DNA of 64,000 bases, taken from assembly GCF_015686695.1 (NCBI RefSeq), contig NZ_JADPMR010000003.1:186001-250000 (forward strand), read 5' to 3'. The position numbers and the translations under genes are program-made. Below are positions 26,417-35,278 of the stretch, in pieces; positions within the stretch are counted from its first letter, which is position 1, and every line of letters starts with the position of its first letter. Under the pieces are notes generated by a model. It ran no database searches. It was not told the DNA's origin and worked only from the letters and a program-made list of their open reading frames with translations. Origin of the DNA: Vibrio nitrifigilis (GTDB taxonomy: Bacteria; Pseudomonadota; Gammaproteobacteria; Enterobacterales; Vibrionaceae).

Positions 26417-26940
26417 TTTGCTCCCTCCTTTGCCATTGGTTTAAACGACAAAACATAGCGCTCACATTCTTGTAATTGATGGGGTTCTTGCTTTTGTACC
26501 ATGGCAATTAAGCTTGCTTGGCCAATGTGCGTAATCAGAACGCGATTAGTGCCAACATGCTGCCCAACATATAGTCGAGTTAACTCTTGATTAGGTAATT
26601 GAACGATGGCAAATGAAGGAGTGCTTAGCACAACCCCAACTAACCGTAATTGTTGAAAATCGAGAGTAGGGAAAAGCGTTGTGTCACTAACTGTTTTAGA
26701 AAAAAAAGAATGACAATCAACAGGTTGCTTTGATGATTGTCTAGTAGAGTGAGCAAAAGGGTTACGATAACCCAAAGCATTAAAAGCCAGTCTAGGGGCA
26801 ATATGTATAGGGAAAGTTGACGCCTTTTCATTTTCGGTGAATTTAGCGCTTCCCTGAACAGCATCATTTGCCATGGCAGATACCATTCCCCATTTAAAAA
26901 TGATCACGATGAATGATGTCATCAATAACTGAATATTCAT
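26413..26940 (-). CDS. pilP: PilP, type IV pilus alignment-subcomplex protein
   Basis: A 175-residue periplasmic protein with an N-terminal signal or membrane segment. The C-terminal beta domain (LDFQQLRLVGVVLSTPSFAIVQLP, then YVGQHVGTN) is the HR domain that binds the N0 domain of PilQ. Unlike many PilP proteins no lipobox cysteine is obvious at the signal-peptide end. It overlaps pilO at its start and pilQ at its end by 4 bases each, showing tight translational coupling. Confidence 0.88.
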   Translation of the reverse strand: MNIQLLMTSFIVIIFKWGMVSAMANDAVQGSAKFTENEKASTFPIHIAPRLAFNALGYRNPFAHSTRQSSKQPVDCHSFFSKTVSDTTLFPTLDFQQLRLVGVVLSTPSFAIVQLPNQELTRLYVGQHVGTNRVLITHIGQASLIAMVQKQEPHQLQECERYVLSFKPMAKEGAK

Positions 26941-27515
26941 CGGTCTGCACTCTGAACTTGTGCGACACCCTTCACTAACAAAATTTCAGCGTCAGCGGTT
27001 GGCTGCCAAATTACAGACTCGAATATCACCGAGTTAAGCTCATGCGTTGCTGCTTGAAAAAACAGTCCTATATGATGATATGAACCTCTTACCCCAAATT
27101 GTAAACGTGATACTTTGCCTTTATTCATCCATGTCATGGACACCGTTGTTAGCTCAAATCGTTGCGCTAACAGATTCATCCTTGCCAATATAGAAGATCG
27201 CTCACTATCACTCGCAAGTCGCGCGTGTTTAGGCTCTATTGGAGAAGTGAGCGACTGCTTGTCCTGTGCCAATAACACTTCCAATTCATATTTTAATTGT
27301 TGTGATTTTTGCCATGTCGTTATCTCATCTTGCATTTCGAGTAATGCTTTCTGTGAAAGCTGTAACTGATGTTGTCGTTTATCGAGCTCTTGGAATGGCT
27401 CCTGCCACAAGCACCAGTAACTGAGTACGCCTATTGCGAAAAAACACGCCAAAACCGATATCATTTGATATCGCCACGGCCAGCACACAAAGCTTCTCAA
27501 CGCTAATTCATGCAT
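26937..27515 (-). CDS. pilO: PilO, type IV pilus inner-membrane protein
   Basis: A 192-residue bitopic protein: one transmembrane helix (YQMISVLACFFAIGVLSYWC, about residues 17-36), a coiled-coil stretch (KRQHQLQLSQKALLEMQDEI) and a ferredoxin-like periplasmic domain. PilO pairs with PilN and links PilM in the cytoplasm to PilP and PilQ. The gene directly abuts pilN and overlaps pilP. Confidence 0.88.
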   Translation of the reverse strand: MHELALRSFVCWPWRYQMISVLACFFAIGVLSYWCLWQEPFQELDKRQHQLQLSQKALLEMQDEITTWQKSQQLKYELEVLLAQDKQSLTSPIEPKHARLASDSERSSILARMNLLAQRFELTTVSMTWMNKGKVSRLQFGVRGSYHHIGLFFQAATHELNSVIFESVIWQPTADAEILLVKGVAQVQSADR

Positions 27516-28058
27516 CTAGAACTCCCCTTTTATCCAGAGAGAAAGTTCCAGTTCTCGTGTTTGTTTCTTGCCTTGTTCAACAAGAGAACCTAGCAAAACA
27601 CGCTCAATAAGAGGTTCACGCTCCAATTGACGAATAAAATGTCCGATCTCGGCACTTTTCACTGCATTTAGTTTTAAAGTTATTTGATTTAACTGCCAAT
27701 CAATTCTATTCAAAACCATATCTTGAGGTAATAGTCTTGGCAGAACATTCATCACGTATAACACTTGGTTATTTTGCTGACGTAATTGAGCTAAAACACT
27801 CGCTTTGTCTCGTAAGCTCAGGTATTCACGGTGGATAGATTGCAATATTTGGTGCTGGCTATGTAGTTGATGTTGTCTATATCGAGAAGCATTCATTTGC
27901 TGCTCAATCAAATCACTTTCCTGCTGTAACACAAAGTACAAAGTAACTTGAATAACAAGTAGCAATACCGCAACGCCAGTCGAGCACATAAGCAGCCGAC
28001 GCCGCAGCCTAACACTTCGTTGCTCCCGCCACGGAAGTAAGTTAATTGCATAATGCAT
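27516..28058 (-). CDS. pilN: PilN, type IV pilus inner-membrane protein
   Basis: The 180-residue protein begins INLLPWREQR, the short conserved PilN segment that docks into PilM. A transmembrane helix follows (about residues 25-46), then a coiled coil and a periplasmic domain. It overlaps the pilM 3' end by 17 bases and abuts pilO. Confidence 0.9.
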   Translation of the reverse strand: MHYAINLLPWREQRSVRLRRRLLMCSTGVAVLLLVIQVTLYFVLQQESDLIEQQMNASRYRQHQLHSQHQILQSIHREYLSLRDKASVLAQLRQQNNQVLYVMNVLPRLLPQDMVLNRIDWQLNQITLKLNAVKSAEIGHFIRQLEREPLIERVLLGSLVEQGKKQTRELELSLWIKGEF

Positions 28059-28992
28059 GGCGAGTCCTCATCCAGTGCAACCCACTAAGTGCCATACCAA
28101 AGGCAGCGGTATAGTTAGAACTCAGAACGAGCTGAGTACTGCGCATATCACAAAGTTGATCTATTGGAATAGCCTTCGTTGGTAAAGCCAACCAACGATT
28201 GAGATCATGGAGTAGTTGCGCTGAACAGCCACCCCCACCACCAACCCAGATACCATCAATACGTCTAACATCAGCACCTGAACGATACATAGCAATTTGC
28301 TGTTCAACCCATTCCACCCATAATGGTCGTCCAGAGTCAGTCAATTCTTCATATCGGGTATTGGTTTGGTAAAAAGACATCTCATCAGCACCCCCATGAC
28401 ATAAAGTCACTTGGGTTAAACCTATCTCTAAAATGAACCAATGTTGTTGCCCCATTTTCTGAGCTAAAAAGTGCCATACAGCAGATAAACTATTCGCTTG
28501 TTGATTTACCATTAATGGGGTAAAACCGGCACTTTCGAATAATGAGGTTCTATTTGCGATTAAGGACTGGCGCGTTGCAACGACTTGATAACGAGGACCT
28601 AAATGAGTGCTAGAGTGAACTTCCACGCTCGGAATGTAGTCAAAACTAAGGTCTTCTGATAAAAATGGCAATTGTTCTTGAACATGAGACTTGATGTCTA
28701 AATGCGAAAGTTGGTAGCTATCTAACTGTAATTGTTTAGTTATTACTGCTGAGTCAGGAATGCTAGTAGCAACTTTATAACTAAATACCGGTAAGGTCTT
28801 TTTTAGTTCTTTGAGTTTCTTTACAATTTTCTGATAATCCAGCATGTGGTTATCAGCGAAAATACCACAGGGTACGAGCAACTCCGCACAGAACACCACT
28901 GAATACATATCATGGTGTGTCGGCGTTAAAGTGACAGCTTTTATACTGTAATGGCCAATATCGACACCTGTAACTCGTGATGATATACCCAT
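28042..28992 (-). CDS. pilM: PilM, actin-like type IV pilus protein
   Basis: A 316-residue cytoplasmic FtsA/actin-like ATPase. The phosphate-1 motif is GVDIGHYSIKAV near residues 9-20, and the adenosine region is IDGIWVGGGGGCS near residues 240-255. The ATG at 28992 is used because AGGAG lies 9 bases upstream; a TTG three codons earlier would touch that site. It is the first gene of pilMNOPQ. The promoter must lie in the 144 bp shared with divergent mrcA. Confidence 0.9.
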   Translation of the reverse strand: MGISSRVTGVDIGHYSIKAVTLTPTHHDMYSVVFCAELLVPCGIFADNHMLDYQKIVKKLKELKKTLPVFSYKVATSIPDSAVITKQLQLDSYQLSHLDIKSHVQEQLPFLSEDLSFDYIPSVEVHSSTHLGPRYQVVATRQSLIANRTSLFESAGFTPLMVNQQANSLSAVWHFLAQKMGQQHWFILEIGLTQVTLCHGGADEMSFYQTNTRYEELTDSGRPLWVEWVEQQIAMYRSGADVRRIDGIWVGGGGGCSAQLLHDLNRWLALPTKAIPIDQLCDMRSTQLVLSSNYTAAFGMALSGLHWMRTRHALCN

Positions 28993-29031
28993 GCAGCTCA
29001 ACTCCTGTGATCATCTTAGCCCAATATGCCT

Positions 29032-29045
29032 TTACAATGTTGTAA
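29032..29045. promoter_or_regulatory. Dyad in the pilM-mrcA divergent promoter region
   Basis: A 6-2-6 inverted repeat (TTACAA-TG-TTGTAA) lies 40 bp before pilM and about 90 bp before mrcA. It could be an operator for either gene, but no known regulator motif is recognised. Confidence 0.3.
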
Positions 29046-29136
29046 GGTAGTGCAACAAGATTTGCACCAAGCTCAGAGGATCACTAGAGTACAAGGGTTT
29101 GCCTAACAGCGGCCTCTATTAAACAGGGATTCTCCG

Positions 29137-31674
29137 GTGAAGTTCATAAAGCGATTAGTAATATTTTCATTAATTTGCACATTTCTTGGAGTCACTACTA
29201 TTTTTGGATTTTACCTTTATGTGAAACCAGAATTGCCCGATGTAGCGACACTAAAGGACGTCAAATTACAAACCCCAATGCAGGTCTATAGCCAAGACGG
29301 CAAATTGATTGCTCAATTTGGTGAAAAGCGCCGCATTCCTTTAAAACTCGATCAGATGCCAAAAGAACTGATCGACGCATTTATTGCCACAGAAGATTCC
29401 CGATTTTACGAACACTATGGATTCGACCCTATCGGGATTGCTCGCGCCGCCGTTGCAGTGATGATTTCTGGCAGTGCGACACAAGGGGCAAGTACTATCA
29501 CACAGCAATTAGCGCGAAATTTCTTCTTAAGTAATGAGAAGAAAATTATGCGTAAGATAAAAGAAATTTTTATCGCTGTTCACATCGAGCAGTTGCTGAC
29601 TAAAGATGAGATTCTCGAGCTTTACCTCAACAAAATTTACTTGGGTTATCGTTCTTATGGTGTTGGTGCTGCCGCTCAAGTCTATTTTGGTAAAGAAGTA
29701 AAAGACCTCACATTAGGTGAAATGGCGACGATTGCTGGCTTACCTAAAGCGCCATCCACCATGAATCCTATTTACTCAATTAAGCGTGCGACAAAACGTC
29801 GTAACGTTGTTTTAGCTCGTATGCTCGATGAGAACTACATTACTCGCGAACAATATGAGCAAGCGAAAGCAGAGCCATTGGTAGCAAAATATCATGGCGC
29901 AGAAGTCGAACTAAATGCTCCTTATGTCGCAGAGCTAGCCCGTGCATGGATGGTAAAACACTATGGTGATGACGTTTATACCTCAGGTAAAAAAGTCTAC
30001 ACCACGGTGAACTCGAAACTACAAGAAGCAGCTAACCACGCGGCAGTAAATAACCTATTAGCTTACGACGAACGTCACGGCTATCGTGGTGCGATTAAGC
30101 AATTGTGGAAAGATGATCAGCCTGCTTGGGATACAGACAAAATAGAAGATTATCTCACTGACCAACCTACTTATGGTGAGCTTTATCCTGCAGTCGTTAC
30201 TCAAGTTAATGATCAAACAGCGCAAGTTACAGTGAAAAACCACGGCCAACAAGTGATTGCTTGGCAAGATATGAACTGGGCTCGTCGCTTTATCACTGAC
30301 AACAGACAAGGTCCACTTCCAGAAACGGCGAGTGACATACTCAGCCCAGGCGATCAGATTTGGGTACAACCGCTAACTGATGATAAGAAAGAGTCTGAAG
30401 ATTTACCTTCAGAAGATCCTGAAGTGCTAAATGAACAGAGATTTACTCATTGGAAACTTAGCCAAGTACCTAACGCGAATACCGCCTTCGTTGCGATGAA
30501 CCCTGAAAATGGTGCGGTAAAAGCGTTGGTTGGCGGATTTAACTTTGTGCATAACAAATTTAACCGTGCCACTCAATCGGTACGTCAGGTCGGTTCAAGT
30601 ATCAAGCCATTTATCTATTCCGCAGCCATTGATAGTGGCATGACTCTAGCCACCTTGATTAATGATGCCCCGATTAACCAGTGGGATAAAAGCCAAGGTA
30701 CAGCATGGCGTCCACAAAACTCACCTCCAACGTATGGTGGCCCAACACGTATTCGTATTGGTTTAGCACAATCGAAAAACGTGATGGCAGTACGAACTCT
30801 GCGTGAAGTTGGTTTGGATAAAACTCGTCATTACTTAACACGTTTTGGTTTTGACTTGGACAAATTACCTCGCTCAGAGACCATTGCATTAGGTGCTGGT
30901 AGCTTAACTCCCGTGAAATTGGCTCAAGGCTATTCTGTCTTCGCCAACGGTGGTTACTACGTACAACACTTCTATATCAATCGAGTTGAAGGTCCTTTTG
31001 GTGACGTGGAATATAAAGCGAATCCAAAGATAATTTGTCGTAAAGATTGTCAGACCAACAAAGATAATGCAGGTTTTGATGAACACGATGCCAATACAGA
31101 ATATGCTCCACAAGTCATCTCTGCACAAAATGCGTTCTTAGTGCGTGAAATGATGTACAGCAACATTTGGGGTGGCGGTAACTGGTCTCATGGCACGGGT
31201 TGGAACGGTACTGGTTGGCGAGCTCAAGTCCTACACCGTCGTGATATCGGTGGTAAAACAGGGACAACCAACGATTCAAAAGATGCTTGGTATGATGGTT
31301 TTGCCCCAGACCTTGTTGCAACAGCTTGGGTCGGATTCGATGACCATAGCCGCGATTTAGGTCATACAACACCAAATCCAAATATCAAAGACGATATTCA
31401 TGGTGCAGAAGCGGGAGCAAAAACCGCCCAACCAGCTTGGATAGAGTTTATGAAACATGCATTAGCCGACGTACCGCACCAGAATAAACAAATCCCTGAC
31501 GGCATTATTCGAGTGCGTATTGACCGCGCAACAGGTCTGCTAACCAATAAACCTGATTACACATCCATGTTCGAATACTTTATTAAAGGGACCGAACCCA
31601 AAGAGTATGTGTCTGATGGTGTTTCAGACAACATCTATACGACGCCATCAGGTGATGACAGTAGCTTGTTCTAG
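29137..31674 (+). CDS. mrcA: Penicillin-binding protein 1A (peptidoglycan glycosyltransferase/transpeptidase)
   Basis: A bifunctional class A PBP of 845 residues. An N-terminal membrane anchor covers about residues 7-29. The GT51 glycosyltransferase domain has catalytic Glu86 in ATEDSRFYEHYG and GASTITQQLARN. The transpeptidase domain has Ser487 in GSSIKPF, the SKN triad at 546-548 and KTGTT at 707-711; all are intact. It polymerises and cross-links lipid II strands in the periplasm. Its divergence from pilM is the same as in E. coli (mrcA-hofM). Confidence 0.96.
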   Translation: MKFIKRLVIFSLICTFLGVTTIFGFYLYVKPELPDVATLKDVKLQTPMQVYSQDGKLIAQFGEKRRIPLKLDQMPKELIDAFIATEDSRFYEHYGFDPIGIARAAVAVMISGSATQGASTITQQLARNFFLSNEKKIMRKIKEIFIAVHIEQLLTKDEILELYLNKIYLGYRSYGVGAAAQVYFGKEVKDLTLGEMATIAGLPKAPSTMNPIYSIKRATKRRNVVLARMLDENYITREQYEQAKAEPLVAKYHGAEVELNAPYVAELARAWMVKHYGDDVYTSGKKVYTTVNSKLQEAANHAAVNNLLAYDERHGYRGAIKQLWKDDQPAWDTDKIEDYLTDQPTYGELYPAVVTQVNDQTAQVTVKNHGQQVIAWQDMNWARRFITDNRQGPLPETASDILSPGDQIWVQPLTDDKKESEDLPSEDPEVLNEQRFTHWKLSQVPNANTAFVAMNPENGAVKALVGGFNFVHNKFNRATQSVRQVGSSIKPFIYSAAIDSGMTLATLINDAPINQWDKSQGTAWRPQNSPPTYGGPTRIRIGLAQSKNVMAVRTLREVGLDKTRHYLTRFGFDLDKLPRSETIALGAGSLTPVKLAQGYSVFANGGYYVQHFYINRVEGPFGDVEYKANPKIICRKDCQTNKDNAGFDEHDANTEYAPQVISAQNAFLVREMMYSNIWGGGNWSHGTGWNGTGWRAQVLHRRDIGGKTGTTNDSKDAWYDGFAPDLVATAWVGFDDHSRDLGHTTPNPNIKDDIHGAEAGAKTAQPAWIEFMKHALADVPHQNKQIPDGIIRVRIDRATGLLTNKPDYTSMFEYFIKGTEPKEYVSDGVSDNIYTTPSGDDSSLF

Positions 31675-31691
31675 TCGTCATCAAAGTGAAA

Positions 31692-31727
31692 AGGCTGCCA
31701 GTTCAATACGCTGGCAGCCTTTTTTTA
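31692..31727 (+). terminator. Rho-independent terminator of mrcA
   Basis: A perfect 10-bp stem (AGGCTGCCAG/CTGGCAGCCT, loop of 9) is followed by seven Ts. Confidence 0.92.
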
Positions 31728-31749
31728 TGCGCAAAGTAGTGCAAATAGT

Positions 31750-32673
31750 TTACGCTTGGGATTGCAAATCTAGCGCCTTTTTCTTCATTTGTAGTAATCG
31801 TTGCTCGATCACTTCTGCTAGTTTTTCAAAACGTTCACGCAGTGGTGAACCTGGGCGATAAACAACAACCAAACGTCTAGATGGAATTGGATTGACGGCT
31901 TTAATGTAACTTACACCATCTTTCTCATGTTCAGTTGGCAAAGCTAATTCAGGCAATAATGTAATTCCCGCCCCCGCAGCTACCATATTGCGTAATGTCT
32001 CTAGGCTCGTGGCCTTAAAGCTCTCATCATCTTTTGCACCAGCGGCGAAACAAAAACCTAATGCCTGATCGCGTAAACAGTGACCATCACCTAGAGCAAG
32101 GACTGTTCGCCCTTTCAGTTCATGCATATCGATTTCATCACGATCATGCCATTCATGATCACTCGGTACAGCAAGACTTAATGGTTCTTGATAAAACTCG
32201 ATCTCTTTAAATGGCTCTGTTTCTTCGACCGAAGCTAGAATCAAGCAATCCAATTTTCCTTCTTCAAGCTGCTTTACAAGATCATGCGTTTGCGACTCAT
32301 GAAGATACAACTCTAATTCAGGAAAGTGATCTTTTAATTCCGGTACAATACGCGGTAATAAATACGGACCAAGCGTTGGAATGAAGCCAATATGCATCGG
32401 TCCACTCATAGACCCACCATGCTCATTGGCCATATCTTTGAAGGTTTTTACTTCACTAAGAATACGTTTTGCTTGCTCAACTAACTTAAGGCCTGCATCA
32501 GTAAAAAGCACTCGGCGACTGCTACGTTCAAGTAACACTGAGCCTAATTCATCTTCTAACTTACGAATTTGTCCACTTAGGGTTGGCTGACTCACGAAAC
32601 AAGCCTCAGCAGCTTTACGAAAATGCTTGTGTTCCGCCAACGCGACTAAGTATTCAAAGTCTCGAATGTTCAT
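31750..32673 (-). CDS. oxyR: OxyR, hydrogen-peroxide-sensing LysR-type regulator
   Basis: A 307-residue LysR-type regulator. The N-terminal helix-turn-helix contains HFRKAAEACFVSQPTLSGQI. The two redox cysteines of OxyR are present at Cys199 (GDGHCLRDQ) and Cys208 (LGFCFAAG), exactly the E. coli numbering. Peroxide forms the Cys199-Cys208 disulfide, which turns on catalase, peroxiredoxin and iron-storage genes. It diverges from a prx-grx gene, and the operator at 32687-32723 reaches to within 14 bp of its start codon, which suggests autorepression. Confidence 0.95.
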   Translation of the reverse strand: MNIRDFEYLVALAEHKHFRKAAEACFVSQPTLSGQIRKLEDELGSVLLERSSRRVLFTDAGLKLVEQAKRILSEVKTFKDMANEHGGSMSGPMHIGFIPTLGPYLLPRIVPELKDHFPELELYLHESQTHDLVKQLEEGKLDCLILASVEETEPFKEIEFYQEPLSLAVPSDHEWHDRDEIDMHELKGRTVLALGDGHCLRDQALGFCFAAGAKDDESFKATSLETLRNMVAAGAGITLLPELALPTEHEKDGVSYIKAVNPIPSRRLVVVYRPGSPLRERFEKLAEVIEQRLLQMKKKALDLQSQA

Positions 32674-32686
32674 TTATCGCCCTCTC

Positions 32687-32723
32687 ATAGAAGTAACCTA
32701 TCGAAACCATAGCATCAAACGAT
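32687..32723. promoter_or_regulatory. OxyR operator shared by oxyR and prx-grx
   Basis: Four tetranucleotides are spaced by exactly 7 bases each: ATAG, CTAT, ATAG, CGAT. This fits the OxyR consensus ATAG-N7-CTAT-N7-ATAG-N7-CTAT at 15 of 16 positions. It lies 14 bp before oxyR and 109 bp before prx-grx, so it can repress oxyR and activate prx-grx. Confidence 0.85.
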
Positions 32724-32831
32724 TAGAACTATCAAAGCATTTCTTTTATCTTAATCACATCAAAACGAACACAGATCACTATGCTGTTAAGTAATTCACC
32801 ATTAATTAAAAAATGTTAAGGATTCCAAGAT

Positions 32832-33563
32832 ATGACTATTGCTAAAGAAGGCCAAGCCGTCCCTCAAGTGACTTTCCCAACTCGCCAAGGTGATGCATGG
32901 GTTAAGGTGACTACTAATGAATTATTCAAAGGTAAGACTGTGATCGTATTTAGCCTACCAGGCGCGTTCACTCCAACTTGTTCTTCAAGCCACTTACCTC
33001 GTTACAATGAATTATTCCCAGTATTCAAAGAACACGGCGTCGATGACATTCTATGTGTATCAGTGAACGACACATTTGTAATGAATGCATGGAAAGCCGA
33101 CCAAGAAGCAGCGAATATTACTTTTATTCCAGATGGTAACGGCGAGTTCACTGACGGCATGGGTATGTTAGTTGATAAAAACGACCTAGGCTTCGGTAAG
33201 CGTTCATGGCGTTACAGCATGCTAGTAAAAGATGGCGTGGTTGAGAAAATGTTCATCGAGCCAAACGAACCAGGCGACCCGTTCAAAGTGTCTGATGCAG
33301 ATACTATGTTGAAATACATCGCGCCTGATTACAAAACTCAAGAATCCATTACTGTATTCACTAAACCAGGCTGCCCATTCTGTGCAAAAGCGAAACAAGC
33401 ACTTCAAGATGCGCACCTACAGTATGAAGAAGTGGTTCTAGGCAAAGATGCAACAACGGTTAGCCTACGTGCTGTGACTGGCCGTGCAACAGTTCCTCAG
33501 GTATTCATCGGTGGTAAACACATCGGTGGTAGCGAAGAACTAGATACTTACCTAGCTAAATAA
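32832..33563 (+). CDS. Peroxiredoxin-glutaredoxin fusion (Prx5 hybrid)
   Basis: A 243-residue two-domain antioxidant enzyme. Residues 1-165 are a Prx5/AhpE-like peroxiredoxin with peroxidatic Cys50 in PGAFTPTCSSSHLP. Residues 172-243 are a glutaredoxin with CPFC (Cys181, Cys184), TVPQVF and GGSEEL. The fusion reduces peroxides with electrons from glutathione, as in Haemophilus hybrid Prx5. Its divergence from oxyR and the perfect operator argue for peroxide induction. A 13-bp-stem terminator follows. Confidence 0.93.
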   Translation: MTIAKEGQAVPQVTFPTRQGDAWVKVTTNELFKGKTVIVFSLPGAFTPTCSSSHLPRYNELFPVFKEHGVDDILCVSVNDTFVMNAWKADQEAANITFIPDGNGEFTDGMGMLVDKNDLGFGKRSWRYSMLVKDGVVEKMFIEPNEPGDPFKVSDADTMLKYIAPDYKTQESITVFTKPGCPFCAKAKQALQDAHLQYEEVVLGKDATTVSLRAVTGRATVPQVFIGGKHIGGSEELDTYLAK

Positions 33564-33570
33564 GCACCCC

Positions 33571-33600
33571 AACAGTAGGTGCATCATGCACCTACTGTTT
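33571..33600 (+). terminator. Terminator of prx-grx
   Basis: A perfect 13-bp stem (33571-33583 with 33587-33599, loop TCA) follows the stop codon, with a short T-run. A second, separate hairpin (GGACCCA/TGGGTCC, 33612-33628) lies just downstream. Confidence 0.7.
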
Positions 33601-33629
33601 CATTCTTCTCGGGACCCATGATGGGTCCG

Positions 33630-33666
33630 ATATTCAAACACTATGATTATCAGTGATGGTAGCTAC
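33630..33666 (+). promoter_or_regulatory. Possible OxyR-like site before the flavoprotein gene
   Basis: ATAT-N7-CTAT-N7-AGTG-N7-CTAC fits the OxyR four-part pattern at 12 of 16 positions. It ends only 20 bp before the ATG, which is awkward for activation. It is listed because the gene follows an OxyR-linked operon. Confidence 0.25.
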
Positions 33667-33686
33667 ATCATCGCTAAGGACCCGTT

Positions 33687-35144
33687 ATGCATAAAATAAA
33701 TGTTGATGTTGCTGTTATCGGTGGTGGTACCGCTGGTTTAGGTGCTTACCGCGCCGCTAAAGCTCATTCAAATCGCGTCGTTATGATTGAAGGCGGCCCA
33801 TACGGCACGACCTGTGCGCGCGTTGGTTGTATGCCTTCTAAGCTACTGATTGCCGCAGCTGAAAGTGTACACCAAATTGAAAAAGCACCTGGATTTGGTA
33901 TTCATCCACAAGGTGACATCCATATTAATGGTCGAGAAGTGATGGACCGCGTTAAGCGTGAACGCGACCGCTTTGTTGGCTTTGTACTAGAAGGGGTCGA
34001 TGAGATTCCAGCAGAAGATAAAATTGCTGGATACGCTAAGTTCAAAGATCAAAACACGTTACTTGTCGATGACCATACTGAAATTCATGCAGAAAGAATC
34101 GTGATCGCGACTGGCTCTCGTCCAGCCTATCCTGCCGTGTGGAATGAGTTGGGTGATCGCTTAGTTGTCAATGATGACGTATTCAGTTGGGATGACTTAC
34201 CAGAATCGGTTGCGGTATTTGGCCCAGGAGTGATTGGTTTAGAACTAGGCCAAGCTTTACACCGCCTAGGTGTAAAGGTCAAAGTCTTCGGCTTAGGTGG
34301 CCAAGTTGGCCCGCTCACCGATCCAGAAGTCATGGACTATGCTACTAAGGCATTCCAAGAAGAATTCTATCTAGACCCTGATGTAAAAGTCGAAAGCATG
34401 CAGCGTATAGCTGGCGAAGATAAAGTGGAAATTCAGTTCATTAACCATCAAGGTGAATTAGAAACCTTTATCGTAGATTATGTATTAGCCGCAACAGGGC
34501 GCCGACCAAATGTTGATAAGCTTGCTTTGGAAAACACGGAGCTTGAGCTGGATGAGCGTGGCGTACCAACCGCCGACTACTTCACACTACAAACCTCAGT
34601 AAAACATATTTTTATTGCAGGGGACGCGAGCAACCAAATTCCATTGCTGCATGAAGCCGCTGATCAAGCTCGTATCGCAGGCGACAATGCAGGTCGTTAC
34701 CCTGATATTCGGGCCGGATTGCGTCGCTCAGTAATTTCTGCGGTCTTTTCCGATCCTCAAATTGCAATGGTAGGCGAAAACTTCAAACAGCTTTCTGCCC
34801 GTCTAGGGAACTGCGGTTGCTTTGCAACGGGTGAGGTATCGTTTGAAAATCAGGGACGTTCTCGCGTCATGCTGCGTAACAAAGGTTTGCTACATGTCTA
34901 TGCAGAGCAAGGCACCGGCCGCTTCCTAGGAGCTGAAATCATGGGGCCAAATGCCGAGCACTTGGCTCACTTATTAGCTTGGGCGCATCAGAACAAAATG
35001 ACAATTTCGCAAATGCTCGATATGCCATTTTATCACCCAGTCATCGAAGAAGGGGTTCGCACTGCACTACGTGATGTGAATGCTAAGTTACACCTTGGCC
35101 CTGAAATGGTGAAACATTGCCTTGATTGCGGTCCAGGTTGCTAA
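33687..35144 (+). CDS. Dihydrolipoamide-dehydrogenase-like flavoprotein disulfide reductase
   Basis: A 485-residue FAD/NAD(P)H disulfide oxidoreductase. It has the FAD motif VIGGGTAGLGA (residues 10-20), the redox pair Cys43/Cys48 (TTCARVGCMPSK), an NAD-binding GPGVIGLELGQ, the FAD-contacting FIAGDA and the active-site HPVIEE. It ends in a cluster of three cysteines (Cys478, Cys481, Cys485 in CLDCGPGC), which ordinary lipoamide dehydrogenases lack. No dehydrogenase-complex genes are near. The place next to oxyR and prx-grx suggests a role in thiol or peroxide defence. The true substrate is unknown. Confidence 0.85.
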   Translation: MHKINVDVAVIGGGTAGLGAYRAAKAHSNRVVMIEGGPYGTTCARVGCMPSKLLIAAAESVHQIEKAPGFGIHPQGDIHINGREVMDRVKRERDRFVGFVLEGVDEIPAEDKIAGYAKFKDQNTLLVDDHTEIHAERIVIATGSRPAYPAVWNELGDRLVVNDDVFSWDDLPESVAVFGPGVIGLELGQALHRLGVKVKVFGLGGQVGPLTDPEVMDYATKAFQEEFYLDPDVKVESMQRIAGEDKVEIQFINHQGELETFIVDYVLAATGRRPNVDKLALENTELELDERGVPTADYFTLQTSVKHIFIAGDASNQIPLLHEAADQARIAGDNAGRYPDIRAGLRRSVISAVFSDPQIAMVGENFKQLSARLGNCGCFATGEVSFENQGRSRVMLRNKGLLHVYAEQGTGRFLGAEIMGPNAEHLAHLLAWAHQNKMTISQMLDMPFYHPVIEEGVRTALRDVNAKLHLGPEMVKHCLDCGPGC

Positions 35145-35203
35145 TTCAAGTTATTAAGACTTCCAATAACCAGAAATATTAAATCATAACTCGCCCTACT
35201 TTT

Positions 35204-35231
35204 CCCAGCTCAATAGAGCTGGGCTTTTTTA
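35204..35231 (+). terminator. Terminator of the flavoprotein gene
   Basis: A 7-bp stem (CCCAGCT/AGCTGGG) is followed by a run of six Ts. Confidence 0.85.
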
Positions 35232-35278
35232 TTCGATATACTATTCACATTCAATATCACAACAACTCAAGTGACATC

